A DNA stretch of 64,000 bases from Marinomonas ostreistagni (GTDB lineage: Bacteria > Pseudomonadota > Gammaproteobacteria > Pseudomonadales > Marinomonadaceae). A model generated the notes under the pieces. The model was not told the DNA's origin and ran no database searches. It saw nothing but the letters and a program-made list of their open reading frames with translations. The DNA lies in the NCBI RefSeq assembly GCF_016888445.1, contig NZ_JAFEKF010000002.1:124001-188000 (forward strand). Reading direction: 5' to 3'. Both the position numbers and the translations under genes were made by a program. Positions 37,561-48,318 of the stretch are shown in pieces; the stretch's first letter is position 1; each line of letters opens with the position of its first letter.

Positions 37561-38658
37561 ATGAAATTTTCAGTCGTCCGCGAGACACTACTCAAGCCCC
37601 TACAGTTGGTGGCGGGTGTCGTTGAGCGTAAACAAACGATGCCAGTATTAGCGAACGTGTTGGTAGAAGTAAAAGACCAGACTTTAACGCTAACGGGTTC
37701 CGACCTCGAGGTGGAACTGGTCGGTCGCGCACCACTAGATGAATGCCAAGAAGGTCGCATCACGGTACCTGCGCGTAAGCTGATGGATATTTGCAAAAGC
37801 TTACCAGATAGCGCTGTGATCGAATTTTCGTTAGACGAACAAAAAGCGGTGATTCGCTCAGGTCGTTCACGTTTTACCTTGTCGACTTTGCCTGCCGAAG
37901 AGTTCCCTAATATCCAAGATATGCAGGGTGATCTGACGGTCAAAATCCCGCAAGGCAACGTACGCAAGCTGATTGATCGCACTGGCTTTGCCATGGCCAA
38001 CCAAGACGTGCGCTACTACCTAAACGGTATGCTATTTGAAGTAGCCGATGGCCAATTGCGTGCCGTAGCAACTGACGGTCACCGTCTGGCGACAGCGATC
38101 GAAGATGCCCAAGTACAAGGCGATCTGACGCAAGTGATCGTGCCACGTAAAGGCGTACTTGAACTAAACCGTCTATTAAACGATTCGGAAGACGAAGTCG
38201 AGCTGACCATTGGTGCCAACCACATTCGTGCCAAAGTTGCCGATTACACCTTCACGTCTAAGCTAGTTGACGGCAAGTTCCCTGATTATCACCGCGTTAT
38301 CCCGCGTAATAATGAAAAAGTGGTGACAGCGGATCGTCTTGAACTACGCCAAGTATTCTTGCGCGCCTCGATTCTATCTAATGAAAAATACCGTGGTGTG
38401 CGCTTAATCTTGTCCAATGGCATGCTGCAAGTATTTGCCAATAACCCAGAGCAAGAAGAAGCCGAAGAATCCGTTTTGGTACAGTACCAAGGTGATAACC
38501 TAGAAGTTGGCTTCAACGTCGGTTACCTATTGGATGTATTGGGTGTAGTGGATTCTCAAGAAGTCCGTATTTCTTTGAACGACTCGAACAGCAGCGCATT
38601 GATCGAAGAAGGCCAAGGCCATGCTTCACAATACGTTGTCATGCCGATGCGTCTGTAA
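37561..38658 (+). CDS. dnaN: DNA polymerase III beta sliding clamp
   Basis: A 365-residue, three-domain clamp that forms a ring dimer on DNA. MKFSVVRETLLKPLQLVAGVVERKQTMPVLANVL is a standard N-terminus and the C-terminal YVVMPMRL is the conserved hydrophobic tail near the protein-binding cleft. Length equals the norm of 366. GAGGAAAAGA precedes the ATG, 33 bases after dnaA. A hairpin follows before recF. Confidence 0.98.
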   Translation: MKFSVVRETLLKPLQLVAGVVERKQTMPVLANVLVEVKDQTLTLTGSDLEVELVGRAPLDECQEGRITVPARKLMDICKSLPDSAVIEFSLDEQKAVIRSGRSRFTLSTLPAEEFPNIQDMQGDLTVKIPQGNVRKLIDRTGFAMANQDVRYYLNGMLFEVADGQLRAVATDGHRLATAIEDAQVQGDLTQVIVPRKGVLELNRLLNDSEDEVELTIGANHIRAKVADYTFTSKLVDGKFPDYHRVIPRNNEKVVTADRLELRQVFLRASILSNEKYRGVRLILSNGMLQVFANNPEQEEAEESVLVQYQGDNLEVGFNVGYLLDVLGVVDSQEVRISLNDSNSSALIEEGQGHASQYVVMPMRL

Positions 38659-38665
38659 TATCACC

Positions 38666-38687
38666 CAAGGGCGCGTTCGCGCCCTTG
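38666..38687 (+). terminator. Hairpin between dnaN and recF (attenuator)
   Basis: CAAGGGCGCG and its complement pair perfectly around TTCG-like loop bases. A T6 run appears at 38701-38706, directly before the recF start, so part of the dnaN transcripts may end here and recF may be made at a lower level. Confidence 0.5.
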
Positions 38688-38706
38688 CCTTTCTAGGCCT
38701 TTTTTT

Positions 38707-39810
38707 ATGCCGTTGGCCCGTCTTGATATCTCGCGTTTACGCAACTTAAGTCAGGTGCGGCTAGACCCCTCGCCGCAAGTAAACATTATCGTTGGCGAAA
38801 ACGGCAGCGGCAAAACCTCTATATTAGAAGCCATCCACCTATTGTCTTTGGGGCGCTCGTTTCGTAGCCACAAACACAAAACCTACATCCAACATGAGCA
38901 ACAAGAATGCGTCGTGTTTGCTCAAGTCGAAGATGGCCATCAGCGTTTACCCGTCGGCATTAAGCGCACCCGCGACGGTGCGGTCGAAGTGCGCATCCAA
39001 GGCCGCCCAGCGCAGTCTGCGGTGGAGCTGGCGGAGCGCTTACCAGTGCAGCTAATCAACCCTGATGCGTTCCGTTTATTAGAAGGCTCACCCAAGGTCA
39101 GACGTCAGTTTGTCGACTGGGGCGTATTCCATTTTGATGAGCACTTTATTAATGCATGGCGCGGTTGGCAAAAAGCGTTAAAACAGCGGAATAGCTTACT
39201 CAGACGTGGTAAAATAGCGGCCAATTTACTGGCGGCGTTTGATCAAGAGTTGATTCGCTTAGGCGAGCAAGTCAATCAGGCGCGTAAAGCGTACTGCGCC
39301 GCCCTGACACCGCATTTTGAAGCGGTGCTAAAACAACTAGCGCCAGGGCTGAGCGTGCAATTGCAGTTCTTCCAAGGTTGGGACGCCCAAAAATCCTTGC
39401 CAGAGGCAATTGAGCACAGTTACCAGCGCGACATAGATCTTGGATACACCAATACGGGGCCACAGCGCGCCGATTTGCGCGTCAAAACGCCGACCGGCGA
39501 CGCTCTCGATACCTTGTCTCGAGGCCAGCAAAAATTGGTGGTATCAGCGCTTAAAATCGCCCAGGGTCAGCTCTTAATTGAGCGCGGTCGACAGTTAGTG
39601 TTTTTGGTGGACGATTTGCCCGCCGAGTTAGACGCTAACCACCGCCGCAAGCTCTGCCAATTGTTGGAATCCTTGGCGAGCCAAATTTTTATTACCAGCG
39701 TTGGACCAGATAGCATGGATTTTGATTGGTCCGATCAGACAGACGTTCGTCATTTCTCCATGAATGAAGGCGAACTGTCCCAAACGAGCAAAGGTTTGCA
39801 GGAGAGTTAA
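38707..39810 (+). CDS. recF: DNA replication and repair protein RecF
   Basis: A 367-residue SMC-like ATPase that loads RecA at gaps with RecO and RecR. Walker A is GENGSGKTSILEAI (about 31-44), the signature is TLSRGQQKLVVSALKIA, and Walker B is FLVDDLPAELD. Length is normal. The ribosome site is weak (AGG, nine bases from ATG across a T-run). Its stop codon ends at 39810 and gyrB begins at 39811, so the two are translationally coupled. Confidence 0.96.
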   Translation: MPLARLDISRLRNLSQVRLDPSPQVNIIVGENGSGKTSILEAIHLLSLGRSFRSHKHKTYIQHEQQECVVFAQVEDGHQRLPVGIKRTRDGAVEVRIQGRPAQSAVELAERLPVQLINPDAFRLLEGSPKVRRQFVDWGVFHFDEHFINAWRGWQKALKQRNSLLRRGKIAANLLAAFDQELIRLGEQVNQARKAYCAALTPHFEAVLKQLAPGLSVQLQFFQGWDAQKSLPEAIEHSYQRDIDLGYTNTGPQRADLRVKTPTGDALDTLSRGQQKLVVSALKIAQGQLLIERGRQLVFLVDDLPAELDANHRRKLCQLLESLASQIFITSVGPDSMDFDWSDQTDVRHFSMNEGELSQTSKGLQES

Positions 39811-42234
<2,424 letters not shown>

Positions 42235-42260
42235 GTCCTCAGTACGATCTTGGTAGCGAA

Positions 42261-42287
42261 AGCCCAGCCTAGTGCTGGGCTTTTTTA
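42261..42287 (+). terminator. Terminator after gyrB
   Basis: AGCCCAGC-CTAGT-GCTGGGCT followed by T6; an 8-bp GC-rich stem at the expected distance, closing the dnaA-gyrB group. Confidence 0.92.
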
Positions 42288-42297
42288 TGTCTGCTAT

Positions 42298-43014
42298 TTA
42301 GGAAACGGCTTGCTTGGTACGTTTGGCTCGCGGGCAATTAGCGCACTCGCTAAAGCCTTCACAGCGGTAGATTAAGCAGCAGGTTTTACGCTGAAAACTG
42401 CTCTGCTCCTGTTGCAAGCGCTGTGCGGTTTTGGGGACTTTAAGGCCCATCAGCTGACACCATTTTTGTCCTTGTTGATAGACCCAAGTGGCACTGTGTT
42501 CACCTGTAGGCGTGATCAGTTGCTGTGCCACCAGATGCTCTAAGGTGGTGAAAATGGTATCGGCTAAGATGGCCATCAGCAGTGGCTCACGGCTGTGTAG
42601 TTGGGTTGATAAGGCGTTAGCATAGCGCTGACAAAGGCGTTGCAAATCCGCCGCTGTCGGCACCATAGCGCGTTCTGTATCTGGCGCCGTGAGTAAGCGT
42701 GCGTGACTGGGTAAGGCAAAGCCAAGGGTGTAGTTATGTTGTTGGCGCAGGTCGAGTTGCGCTAAGCCCACCAAGCGTGACTGTAAACCATGGACACTGA
42801 GTATTGCCAAAAACACCGGCTGCCAAATCAACATACCCCACGTGCGTAAACGCCAAAAAGGCGCTCCCGCTTCGGGGGCGCCTTGGGCAATGCGGTGCGC
42901 TAAGCGCGCCGTCCCATAATGGGGACGCGACGCTAAAATAACGCTGCCGGAGTCGATCCTGACTTGAGTAAAGTCAGGGCTAATGGCCTGTGTCAGGTTA
43001 GTCAGTGCTTGCAT
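42298..43014 (-). CDS. FhuF-like siderophore-iron reductase
   Basis: A 238-residue protein whose C-terminus has the FhuF 2Fe-2S ligand pattern: C212, C213, C224 and C227 in CCLIYRCEGFSECANC. FhuF-type proteins reduce ferric hydroxamate siderophores in the cytoplasm to release iron. The rest of the sequence is weakly conserved, as usual in this family. It starts 19 bases after the siderophore receptor gene and is surely in one operon with it. The start at 43014 (MQALTNLTQ) lacks a strong ribosome site. Confidence 0.85.
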   Translation of the reverse strand: MQALTNLTQAISPDFTQVRIDSGSVILASRPHYGTARLAHRIAQGAPEAGAPFWRLRTWGMLIWQPVFLAILSVHGLQSRLVGLAQLDLRQQHNYTLGFALPSHARLLTAPDTERAMVPTAADLQRLCQRYANALSTQLHSREPLLMAILADTIFTTLEHLVAQQLITPTGEHSATWVYQQGQKWCQLMGLKVPKTAQRLQQEQSSFQRKTCCLIYRCEGFSECANCPRAKRTKQAVS

Positions 43015-43033
43015 AGATTAACGTCATCATAGT

Positions 43034-45145
43034 TTAGAACTCATAGCGCGCGCTGAGCTCGTACTGGCGTTCGGCACCAAACCAGCAATTGTCGGTGTCA
43101 TAACAGCTGACATATTGCTCATCGGTCAAGTTGCTGACGCTAAAGCGTACGCTGGCGCCTTCAAGGTCGCGGTTAAGCATCGCCAAATCATAGCTGACTG
43201 CCGCGTCGACTAATGTCACCGAGGGGACAGTGTCAGAGTTTTGCGCATCGGCTTCCATCTCGCCGATATAGCGTGCTCCCAAGCCGAAGTTAGCACCCGC
43301 TAACTTGCCTTCAATCGGTTGATAGTTAAGCCACGCGCTAAGCTGCTTTTCGGGCACCCAGATCGGTGTGTTGCCCTTCAAATTGGTATCTTCAGTGACT
43401 TCGGCGTCTTGTAATGTCAGCGCGCCGCGTACGTCCCACTCATCGTTTAGGTAATGGGTGACATCGGCCTCTAGGCCACGTGAACGCACCTCGCCCACTT
43501 GAATCACATCGTAAGCGGTGCCGTCTGGGTCGCGTGTTTCGACCTTGGTTTTATCGATTTGATAGCCAGCCAAGGTAGCGACCGTATCGGCATTTTCAAA
43601 CTTGATACCCGCCTCCCATTGTTCGCCTTCAGACGGTTCAAACGGTGTGCCAAAACGGTCTGAGCCGGACACTGGCTCGTAGCTTTGGGCGTAGTTAAGA
43701 TACGGCGATAGACCATTGTCGAAGCGGTAAAGCACGCCGGCACGGCCACTGGTGAAGCGTTGGCTGATACGTGCATCTCGTGGCGCACCGTATTGCACGC
43801 CCTTTTCCGTGGATAAGAAGCGATCATGGCGTAAGCCCCCTAACAGTACCCAATTGCCCCACTCGATTTGGTCTTGAACATATAAGCCGGTTTGCTCTTT
43901 GTCGATGGTGAAGTCGCTGTGGTACGCCGGTGTATAAGTCAGAGTGTCGCGATCGACTAGATAGTGGTTGGGGTTATACAAATCGATGCTTGCGATGGCG
44001 CCGTCTTCGTAGCGAATGTCTGACTTCAGCTTGGTGTAATCCAACCCGAACAATAGATGGTGTGTCATGGCGCCGCTTTCTAATTCGGCGGCAAATTGGT
44101 TATCAATGGTCAGGCCTTTGCTGTCTTCATCGGTTAAATAAGCGCGGCGAGATAAGGTGCGCTCGTCTGCGGCTAAGCCCGTAGAGTAAGTGTTTTCTTG
44201 CAGTGCGCTGGCATCCATAAAGCGCGCGTTTTGTAAGAAACGCCACTGGTCATTAATCTTATGGTCCACCTTGTAACCCAACAGTGCGACTTCTTTGTCG
44301 TAGGTATTCCAGTTGGCATCACCTGAATAAGCATCGCTGTCCAAGGGGCCGTTAATGTTGGACTGCAGCGTGCCCTTTGCTGGTAATGAGGTATAGATAC
44401 CCATCTCTGGGTCTTTTTGATAATAGAAATTGAGGTTAACTAGGGTGTCATCACTGGCTTGCCATTCTAGCGATGGCGCGACCATGATGCGTTCTTCTTT
44501 GGCGGTCTCGGCTTGGCCATCTTTTTGGCGAATCGCACCGACAACGCGGTAATTCACGTCATCACTTAGGGCGCCCGTGCTGTCAAATTCGGCATCGCGT
44601 TTGTTGCTACTGCCGATCGCCAGCTCAATTGAGTGCTGTGATTCGGCTTGCGGCGCTTTAGGGATGATATTGACCATGCCGCCAGGCGGCATGTAGCCAT
44701 ACAGCGCAGAAGTTGGCCCCTTAAAGACTTCGACATGCTCGATGGCCGCGCCGTCGATTTGTGGCTGTAAGTTCCAATCGTTGTACAACAGCTGCATGCC
44801 GTCATAATAGTTTTGGTAGTTGATGAAGCCACGGATGTTAAACAGATCCAAGCGCGTCACCGCGCCACCGCGCAGCTCGGTATTGATACCGGAGGTGTAG
44901 CGCACGGCTTCGGACAATGATTCAGCACCGCGCTGTTCTAACGATTGTGAATCGATTGTCGTGACACTTTGCGGCGTACTTTGCGTGTCTAATTGGTTTT
45001 TGGTACCGGTATTACGATAGGTTTCGCTAGTGACGGTTAAGGTATCCAGTAAGCGCGTGCTCGGTTCGGCTGCCTGCAGAGATAAACTGCTACCAGCGAC
45101 GGCAATAGCGATTAACGTAGGGGTAAATAACGCACGATTAGCCAT
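43034..45145 (-). CDS. TonB-dependent siderophore receptor (FhuA/FoxA-like)
   Basis: About 703 residues. A signal peptide (MANRALFTPTLIAIAVAGSS, cut after LQA) is followed by a TonB box-like DTLTVT, the plug (STPQSVTTIDSQSL to GGMVNIIPKAP) and a beta barrel ending in the outer-membrane signature RYEF. PTSALYGYMPPGGMVNI is the siderophore-receptor plug motif. I choose the ATG at 45145 because CGGAG sits upstream; an ATG seven codons earlier has no ribosome site. A Fur-box-like dyad lies at 45176-45190. The adjacent FhuF-like reductase suggests a hydroxamate ligand. Confidence 0.93.
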   Translation of the reverse strand: MANRALFTPTLIAIAVAGSSLSLQAAEPSTRLLDTLTVTSETYRNTGTKNQLDTQSTPQSVTTIDSQSLEQRGAESLSEAVRYTSGINTELRGGAVTRLDLFNIRGFINYQNYYDGMQLLYNDWNLQPQIDGAAIEHVEVFKGPTSALYGYMPPGGMVNIIPKAPQAESQHSIELAIGSSNKRDAEFDSTGALSDDVNYRVVGAIRQKDGQAETAKEERIMVAPSLEWQASDDTLVNLNFYYQKDPEMGIYTSLPAKGTLQSNINGPLDSDAYSGDANWNTYDKEVALLGYKVDHKINDQWRFLQNARFMDASALQENTYSTGLAADERTLSRRAYLTDEDSKGLTIDNQFAAELESGAMTHHLLFGLDYTKLKSDIRYEDGAIASIDLYNPNHYLVDRDTLTYTPAYHSDFTIDKEQTGLYVQDQIEWGNWVLLGGLRHDRFLSTEKGVQYGAPRDARISQRFTSGRAGVLYRFDNGLSPYLNYAQSYEPVSGSDRFGTPFEPSEGEQWEAGIKFENADTVATLAGYQIDKTKVETRDPDGTAYDVIQVGEVRSRGLEADVTHYLNDEWDVRGALTLQDAEVTEDTNLKGNTPIWVPEKQLSAWLNYQPIEGKLAGANFGLGARYIGEMEADAQNSDTVPSVTLVDAAVSYDLAMLNRDLEGASVRFSVSNLTDEQYVSCYDTDNCWFGAERQYELSARYEF

Positions 45146-45175
45146 GGAACGTAAACTCCGATACATAAATAAAAT

Positions 45176-45190
45176 TGAGAATAAGTCTCA
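45176..45190. promoter_or_regulatory. Fur-box-like dyad
   Basis: TGAGA-ATAAG-TCTCA; in the 7-1-7 Fur view it reads TGAGAAT A AGTCTCA, close to TGATAAT N ATTATCA. It lies about 30 bases before the receptor start, where Fur repression would act. Confidence 0.65.
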
Positions 45191-45245
45191 TTTTATTAAG
45201 TACAGTATCCGCTACTTAACCATTTGGTGCAACCTACGATGTTCG

Positions 45246-46157
45246 TCAGGCATCTTCTGCGCGCGGCACGATTGGTAGCCAGTATTCCATATGGCTGCTG
45301 CTCAAAGCCGGATCATAATCGCTTGGATAGATTTCGAGCTCAAACCCCGCTACCCCGCGATAAGTCGAATTAGGCAACCAAGTATGCATAAACCAACGTA
45401 GCGCCTGCTCTATTTGACGTACATCTCCCTCAATCGGGATCACCGCATAGGTTTGCTCTGGCAACGTTAGGCACTCAAGCTGTGTGGGAATGGATGTACA
45501 GGCAGCATTGTCGGCGCGTCCAGCCCAGTAGATCAACTTTTCCGCCAAAGGTGCTTCGCTAGGATCGCGAGTGTCAATGACACCGATAAATGGCGCATCG
45601 AACTTGAGTGTCGCGTCGGCACTGTTACAGACAGAATGATAGCGCTGCCAAATTTTAGGCACAGTTTCAGTGAAGTTGGGCGCATTTGAAAACGGCCCTT
45701 GAATCGTGGCGGATAGACCGATCAGAGTAAAGCTTGGCTGGGTTTCGATGCGTATTTGGCGAAACGCGTGCGTGTCGGCGGGCGCTTGCTGAGCGATGCT
45801 GCGCAGCGGTGTTTTTAAGGCGACGCGTTTACCGCGTTTACGGTATTGGCCTGGCGTGCAGCCAAACTGTTGTTTAAAGGCGCGATGAAAGCTGATTTCA
45901 GAGTCGAAGCCACAGCTTAACGCGATATCGATGTGCTTGGCTTGGCTATCAAGCAAGGCTTCTGCCGCTCGGCTTAAACGCAGTTCACGGACATACTGGG
46001 CGACGCTCAGCCCAGTGACATCGTTGAATACGCGCTGAAACTGCCAGCGAGACCAGCAACTGACCTGCGCCAATGAGGCCACCGTATGCTGCTCGGCCAG
46101 ATTGTCGTGCAAATACTGCAGCACTGTTTCGATACGTGAGAAGCGTTGGGTGGTCAT
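45246..46157 (-). CDS. AraC-family regulator with GyrI-like effector domain
   Basis: A 303-residue protein. The AraC DNA-binding domain is N-terminal (about 8-108), with two helix-turn-helix motifs: VASLAQVSCWSRWQFQRVF and IDIALSCGFDSEISFHRAFKQQFGCTPGQYRK. Residues about 125-300 form a GyrI-like small-molecule-binding domain (FTLIGLSATIQGPF, and a C-terminal ELEIYPSDYDP). This is the Rob-like layout. It precedes the receptor gene on the same strand by about 100 bases, so it may control siderophore uptake, though GyrI-domain regulators often respond to drugs or xenobiotics. Confidence 0.85.
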   Translation of the reverse strand: MTTQRFSRIETVLQYLHDNLAEQHTVASLAQVSCWSRWQFQRVFNDVTGLSVAQYVRELRLSRAAEALLDSQAKHIDIALSCGFDSEISFHRAFKQQFGCTPGQYRKRGKRVALKTPLRSIAQQAPADTHAFRQIRIETQPSFTLIGLSATIQGPFSNAPNFTETVPKIWQRYHSVCNSADATLKFDAPFIGVIDTRDPSEAPLAEKLIYWAGRADNAACTSIPTQLECLTLPEQTYAVIPIEGDVRQIEQALRWFMHTWLPNSTYRGVAGFELEIYPSDYDPALSSSHMEYWLPIVPRAEDA

Positions 46158-46252
46158 ATTCTGTCGTCAGGTTGAAAGCGAAATAACAATTATTATTCCG
46201 CTTTCTGACGTGAATGCCAAGGCTTCTGCCTGTGTCTTGGCGCTTGGCAAAC

Positions 46253-47107
46253 TTAGCCTAAGGCAACTTTGATACTGTCTTGGATCGGTGTCGTTGGGCG
46301 CCCTATCAATTCAGACAGAGTATGGCTGTCGTCAAACAAGCCGCCTTTTGAAGCGCCCACATCAGAGTCTGCTAGGATGTTGGCGAAGCCTTCGGGTAAA
46401 CCGATATCGACCAATACTTTGGCGTATTCTGCTTCAGGAAGGTCTTGGTAAACCACCTCTTTGCCGCTGATTTGAGATAGATAGGCAGCGTACTGCGATA
46501 AGGTAAAAGCTTCATCGCCAGCCAACTCATAGATCTTACCTGCTTGCTGCTCTGAGGTTAGCACGATCGTAGCGGCATCGGCGTAGTCAGCACGTGTGGC
46601 GGTGGCGTATTGCCCTTCGCCCGCGCTACCCAATACGGCGCCGTGCTCGACCGCCATCGCTGCGCTCATGGTGTAGTTTTCTGAATACCAGCCATTACGC
46701 AGTAATACATGCGGTACGCCAGAGGCCTTTAACGCTGCCTCGGTGGCGCGGTGTTCTTCAGCCAGCGCCAGTGGCGATGAATCGGCGTGCAAAATACTGG
46801 TGTAAGCCAGCAATTCTACACCCGCAGCTTTGGCAGCAGCGATGACATTTTGATGCTGCGCTGCACGCTGGCCCACTTCACTAGAAGAGACCAACATCAC
46901 TCGTGTCACACCAGCAAAGGCTTGCTCTAATGTGCTGGGATCGTTGTAGTCCGCTTGGCGCACCTGTACGCCACGTTCGCTCAAATGCGTAACCTTGCTT
47001 GGGCTGCGTACCGCGGCGACGATGGTTTCAGGGGCAACGCCACGTGCTAATAAGCTGGCGATGATCAGTTGTCCTAATTGGCCTGAGGCGCCTGTTACTA
47101 AAATCAT
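46253..47107 (-). CDS. NmrA-like NAD(P)H:quinone oxidoreductase, QorB-like
   Basis: A 284-residue atypical short-chain dehydrogenase. TGASGQLGQLI (5-15) is the NADP-binding loop; the YTSILHADSSPLALAEEHRATE segment and LRNGWYSENYT are found in E. coli QorB (YtfG). The predicted role is two-electron quinone reduction or redox sensing in the cytoplasm. It is divergent from an HxlR-type regulator 113 bases away, as ytfG/qorB is from ytfH in E. coli. The last residues are ordinary. Confidence 0.87.
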   Translation of the reverse strand: MILVTGASGQLGQLIIASLLARGVAPETIVAAVRSPSKVTHLSERGVQVRQADYNDPSTLEQAFAGVTRVMLVSSSEVGQRAAQHQNVIAAAKAAGVELLAYTSILHADSSPLALAEEHRATEAALKASGVPHVLLRNGWYSENYTMSAAMAVEHGAVLGSAGEGQYATATRADYADAATIVLTSEQQAGKIYELAGDEAFTLSQYAAYLSQISGKEVVYQDLPEAEYAKVLVDIGLPEGFANILADSDVGASKGGLFDDSHTLSELIGRPTTPIQDSIKVALG

Positions 47108-47167
47108 TTTTACATCTCCATGGATTGGTGAGTGGATGAATCTAGGTTAGACTACAAGCTAACTTTT

Positions 47168-47196
47168 AGTAAGTACTGACCAAAAGGTAAGTATGG
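47168..47196. promoter_or_regulatory. Direct repeat and dyad between qorB-like and hxlR-like genes
   Basis: GTAAGTACTG (47169-47178) repeats as GTAAGTATGG (47187-47196) with 18-base spacing; the first copy is part of the dyad AGTA-AG-TACT (47168-47177). Likely operator of the HxlR-type regulator in the divergent promoter. Confidence 0.45.
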
Positions 47197-47220
47197 GGCT
47201 TTTACGAAACGGAGCATTCC

Positions 47221-47598
47221 ATGACATCGAATAATCGCTTTGAGCGTGGGGATGTGTTTTCTAATCAGTGCCCCTCTCGTGAAATTTTGCGCCATGTCAC
47301 TGGTCGTTGGGGCATGTTGGTGTTTTGGGCGCTACGTGATGGTGAGCCACAGCGTTTTAGTCAGCTGCGCCGACGTATCGAAGGGGGTAGTGAAAAAATG
47401 CTGGCGCAGACGTTACAGCAACTAGAAGCCGATGGTTTTGTAGCCCGTATCGAATACCCTGTCGTGCCGCCTCACGTGGAGTATCAGCTGACGACGTTAG
47501 GCAAGGCGTTTGGCGAGCGTGTGATCGATTTGATTGATTGGCTAGAGGGCAACTTGCTGACCATTCTTGATCAGCAAGTAACGCCCCCAACAGCATAA
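47221..47598 (+). CDS. HxlR-family redox-type regulator, QorR-like
   Basis: A 125-residue winged-helix protein. C17 in FSNQCPSREIL is the conserved N-terminal cysteine used for redox sensing in QorR/HypR-type members. GRWGMLVFWALRDGEPQRFSQLRRRIEGGSEKMLAQTLQQLEADG is the HxlR DNA-binding core. Divergent from the qorB-like gene, its probable target, with likely autoregulation. It converges on gmhB with only three bases between stops. Confidence 0.88.
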   Translation: MTSNNRFERGDVFSNQCPSREILRHVTGRWGMLVFWALRDGEPQRFSQLRRRIEGGSEKMLAQTLQQLEADGFVARIEYPVVPPHVEYQLTTLGKAFGERVIDLIDWLEGNLLTILDQQVTPPTA

Positions 47599-47601
47599 TA
47601 A

Positions 47602-48159
47602 CTATTGGTATTTATGAATGGTTGCGATCGCAAACGCCGCCAGATCCGTGTAAATATCAAAGTAGAAATCGATGTCTTTGTATTGCGTGGCGCGGCCTTT
47701 GCCGGTCAATACTAAGACTGGCGCACAACCACGGGCTTTGCCCGCTTCTAAGTCACGCAGCGAATCACCGACCATGATCGCCGGCTGCTGAGTAAAGTCC
47801 ATCCCCAGCTGTTGCTCGATAGCTTCGATCATACCGCTTTTAGGTTTACGGCATTGGCAAGCGTCGTCTGGGCCATGGGGACAGTATTCAATCCCCTGCA
47901 CTTCGCCACCTTCGGCGTGTAGTAAATCGAGCATCTTTTGATGCATTTTATCAAGCTCAGCCGCGTCGTAATAACCGCGGGCAATGCCAGACTGGTTAGT
48001 CGCGATAAACACTTGAAAGCCCGCTTTAGTCAGTGCCGCCATGGCTTTGATACTGCCAGGTAACGGAATCCACTCGTCGACCGATTTCACGTAGGCATCT
48101 GAATCTTGGTTAATCACACCATCACGGTCCAGTATGATAATGGGCTTGCTTGGGGCCAT
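47602..48159 (-). CDS. gmhB: D-glycero-beta-D-manno-heptose 1,7-bisphosphate 7-phosphatase
   Basis: A 185-residue HAD phosphatase in ADP-heptose synthesis for the lipopolysaccharide core. The catalytic motif is IILDRDGVIN (about 8-17), ATNQSGIARGYY is next, and the zinc-binding CPHGPDDACQC segment with C-x-C pattern marks GmhB. VGDSLRDLEAGKARG is motif III-IV. Length is typical. In pseudomonads gmhB neighbours glyQS; those genes are not between it and the acyltransferase here. Confidence 0.95.
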   Translation of the reverse strand: MAPSKPIIILDRDGVINQDSDAYVKSVDEWIPLPGSIKAMAALTKAGFQVFIATNQSGIARGYYDAAELDKMHQKMLDLLHAEGGEVQGIEYCPHGPDDACQCRKPKSGMIEAIEQQLGMDFTQQPAIMVGDSLRDLEAGKARGCAPVLVLTGKGRATQYKDIDFYFDIYTDLAAFAIATIHKYQ

Positions 48160-48230
48160 AAATAAATCTACCTCGAATAAATAAACTGCATTCGGTGGTA
48201 GTATAAAGGTTTCATAAAGCCTATGCGTTT

Positions 48231-48246
48231 GTTTTCACGTGAAACA
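48231..48246. other. parS-like site (14/16) upstream of the acyltransferase gene
   Basis: GTTTTCACGTGAAACA; it differs from the parS consensus TGTTTCACGTGAAACA only in the two outermost left bases. It lies in the divergent gmhB/acyltransferase interval, about 12.5 kb from the dnaA region. Binding by the ParB encoded at 23.5 kb is likely but the mismatches could weaken it. Confidence 0.7.
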
Positions 48247-48318
48247 CTTTTTTATCACGGTTGTCTGACGCCAATTTATGTACAATGTAGCCATATTTTT
48301 AAAACCTAAGTGGGTGTT

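Noticed and set aside
48160..48318. Remnant of glyQ/glyS between gmhB and the acyltransferase gene
   Set aside because: The interval is only about 160 bases, holds the parS-like site and promoters, and shows no coding remnant.
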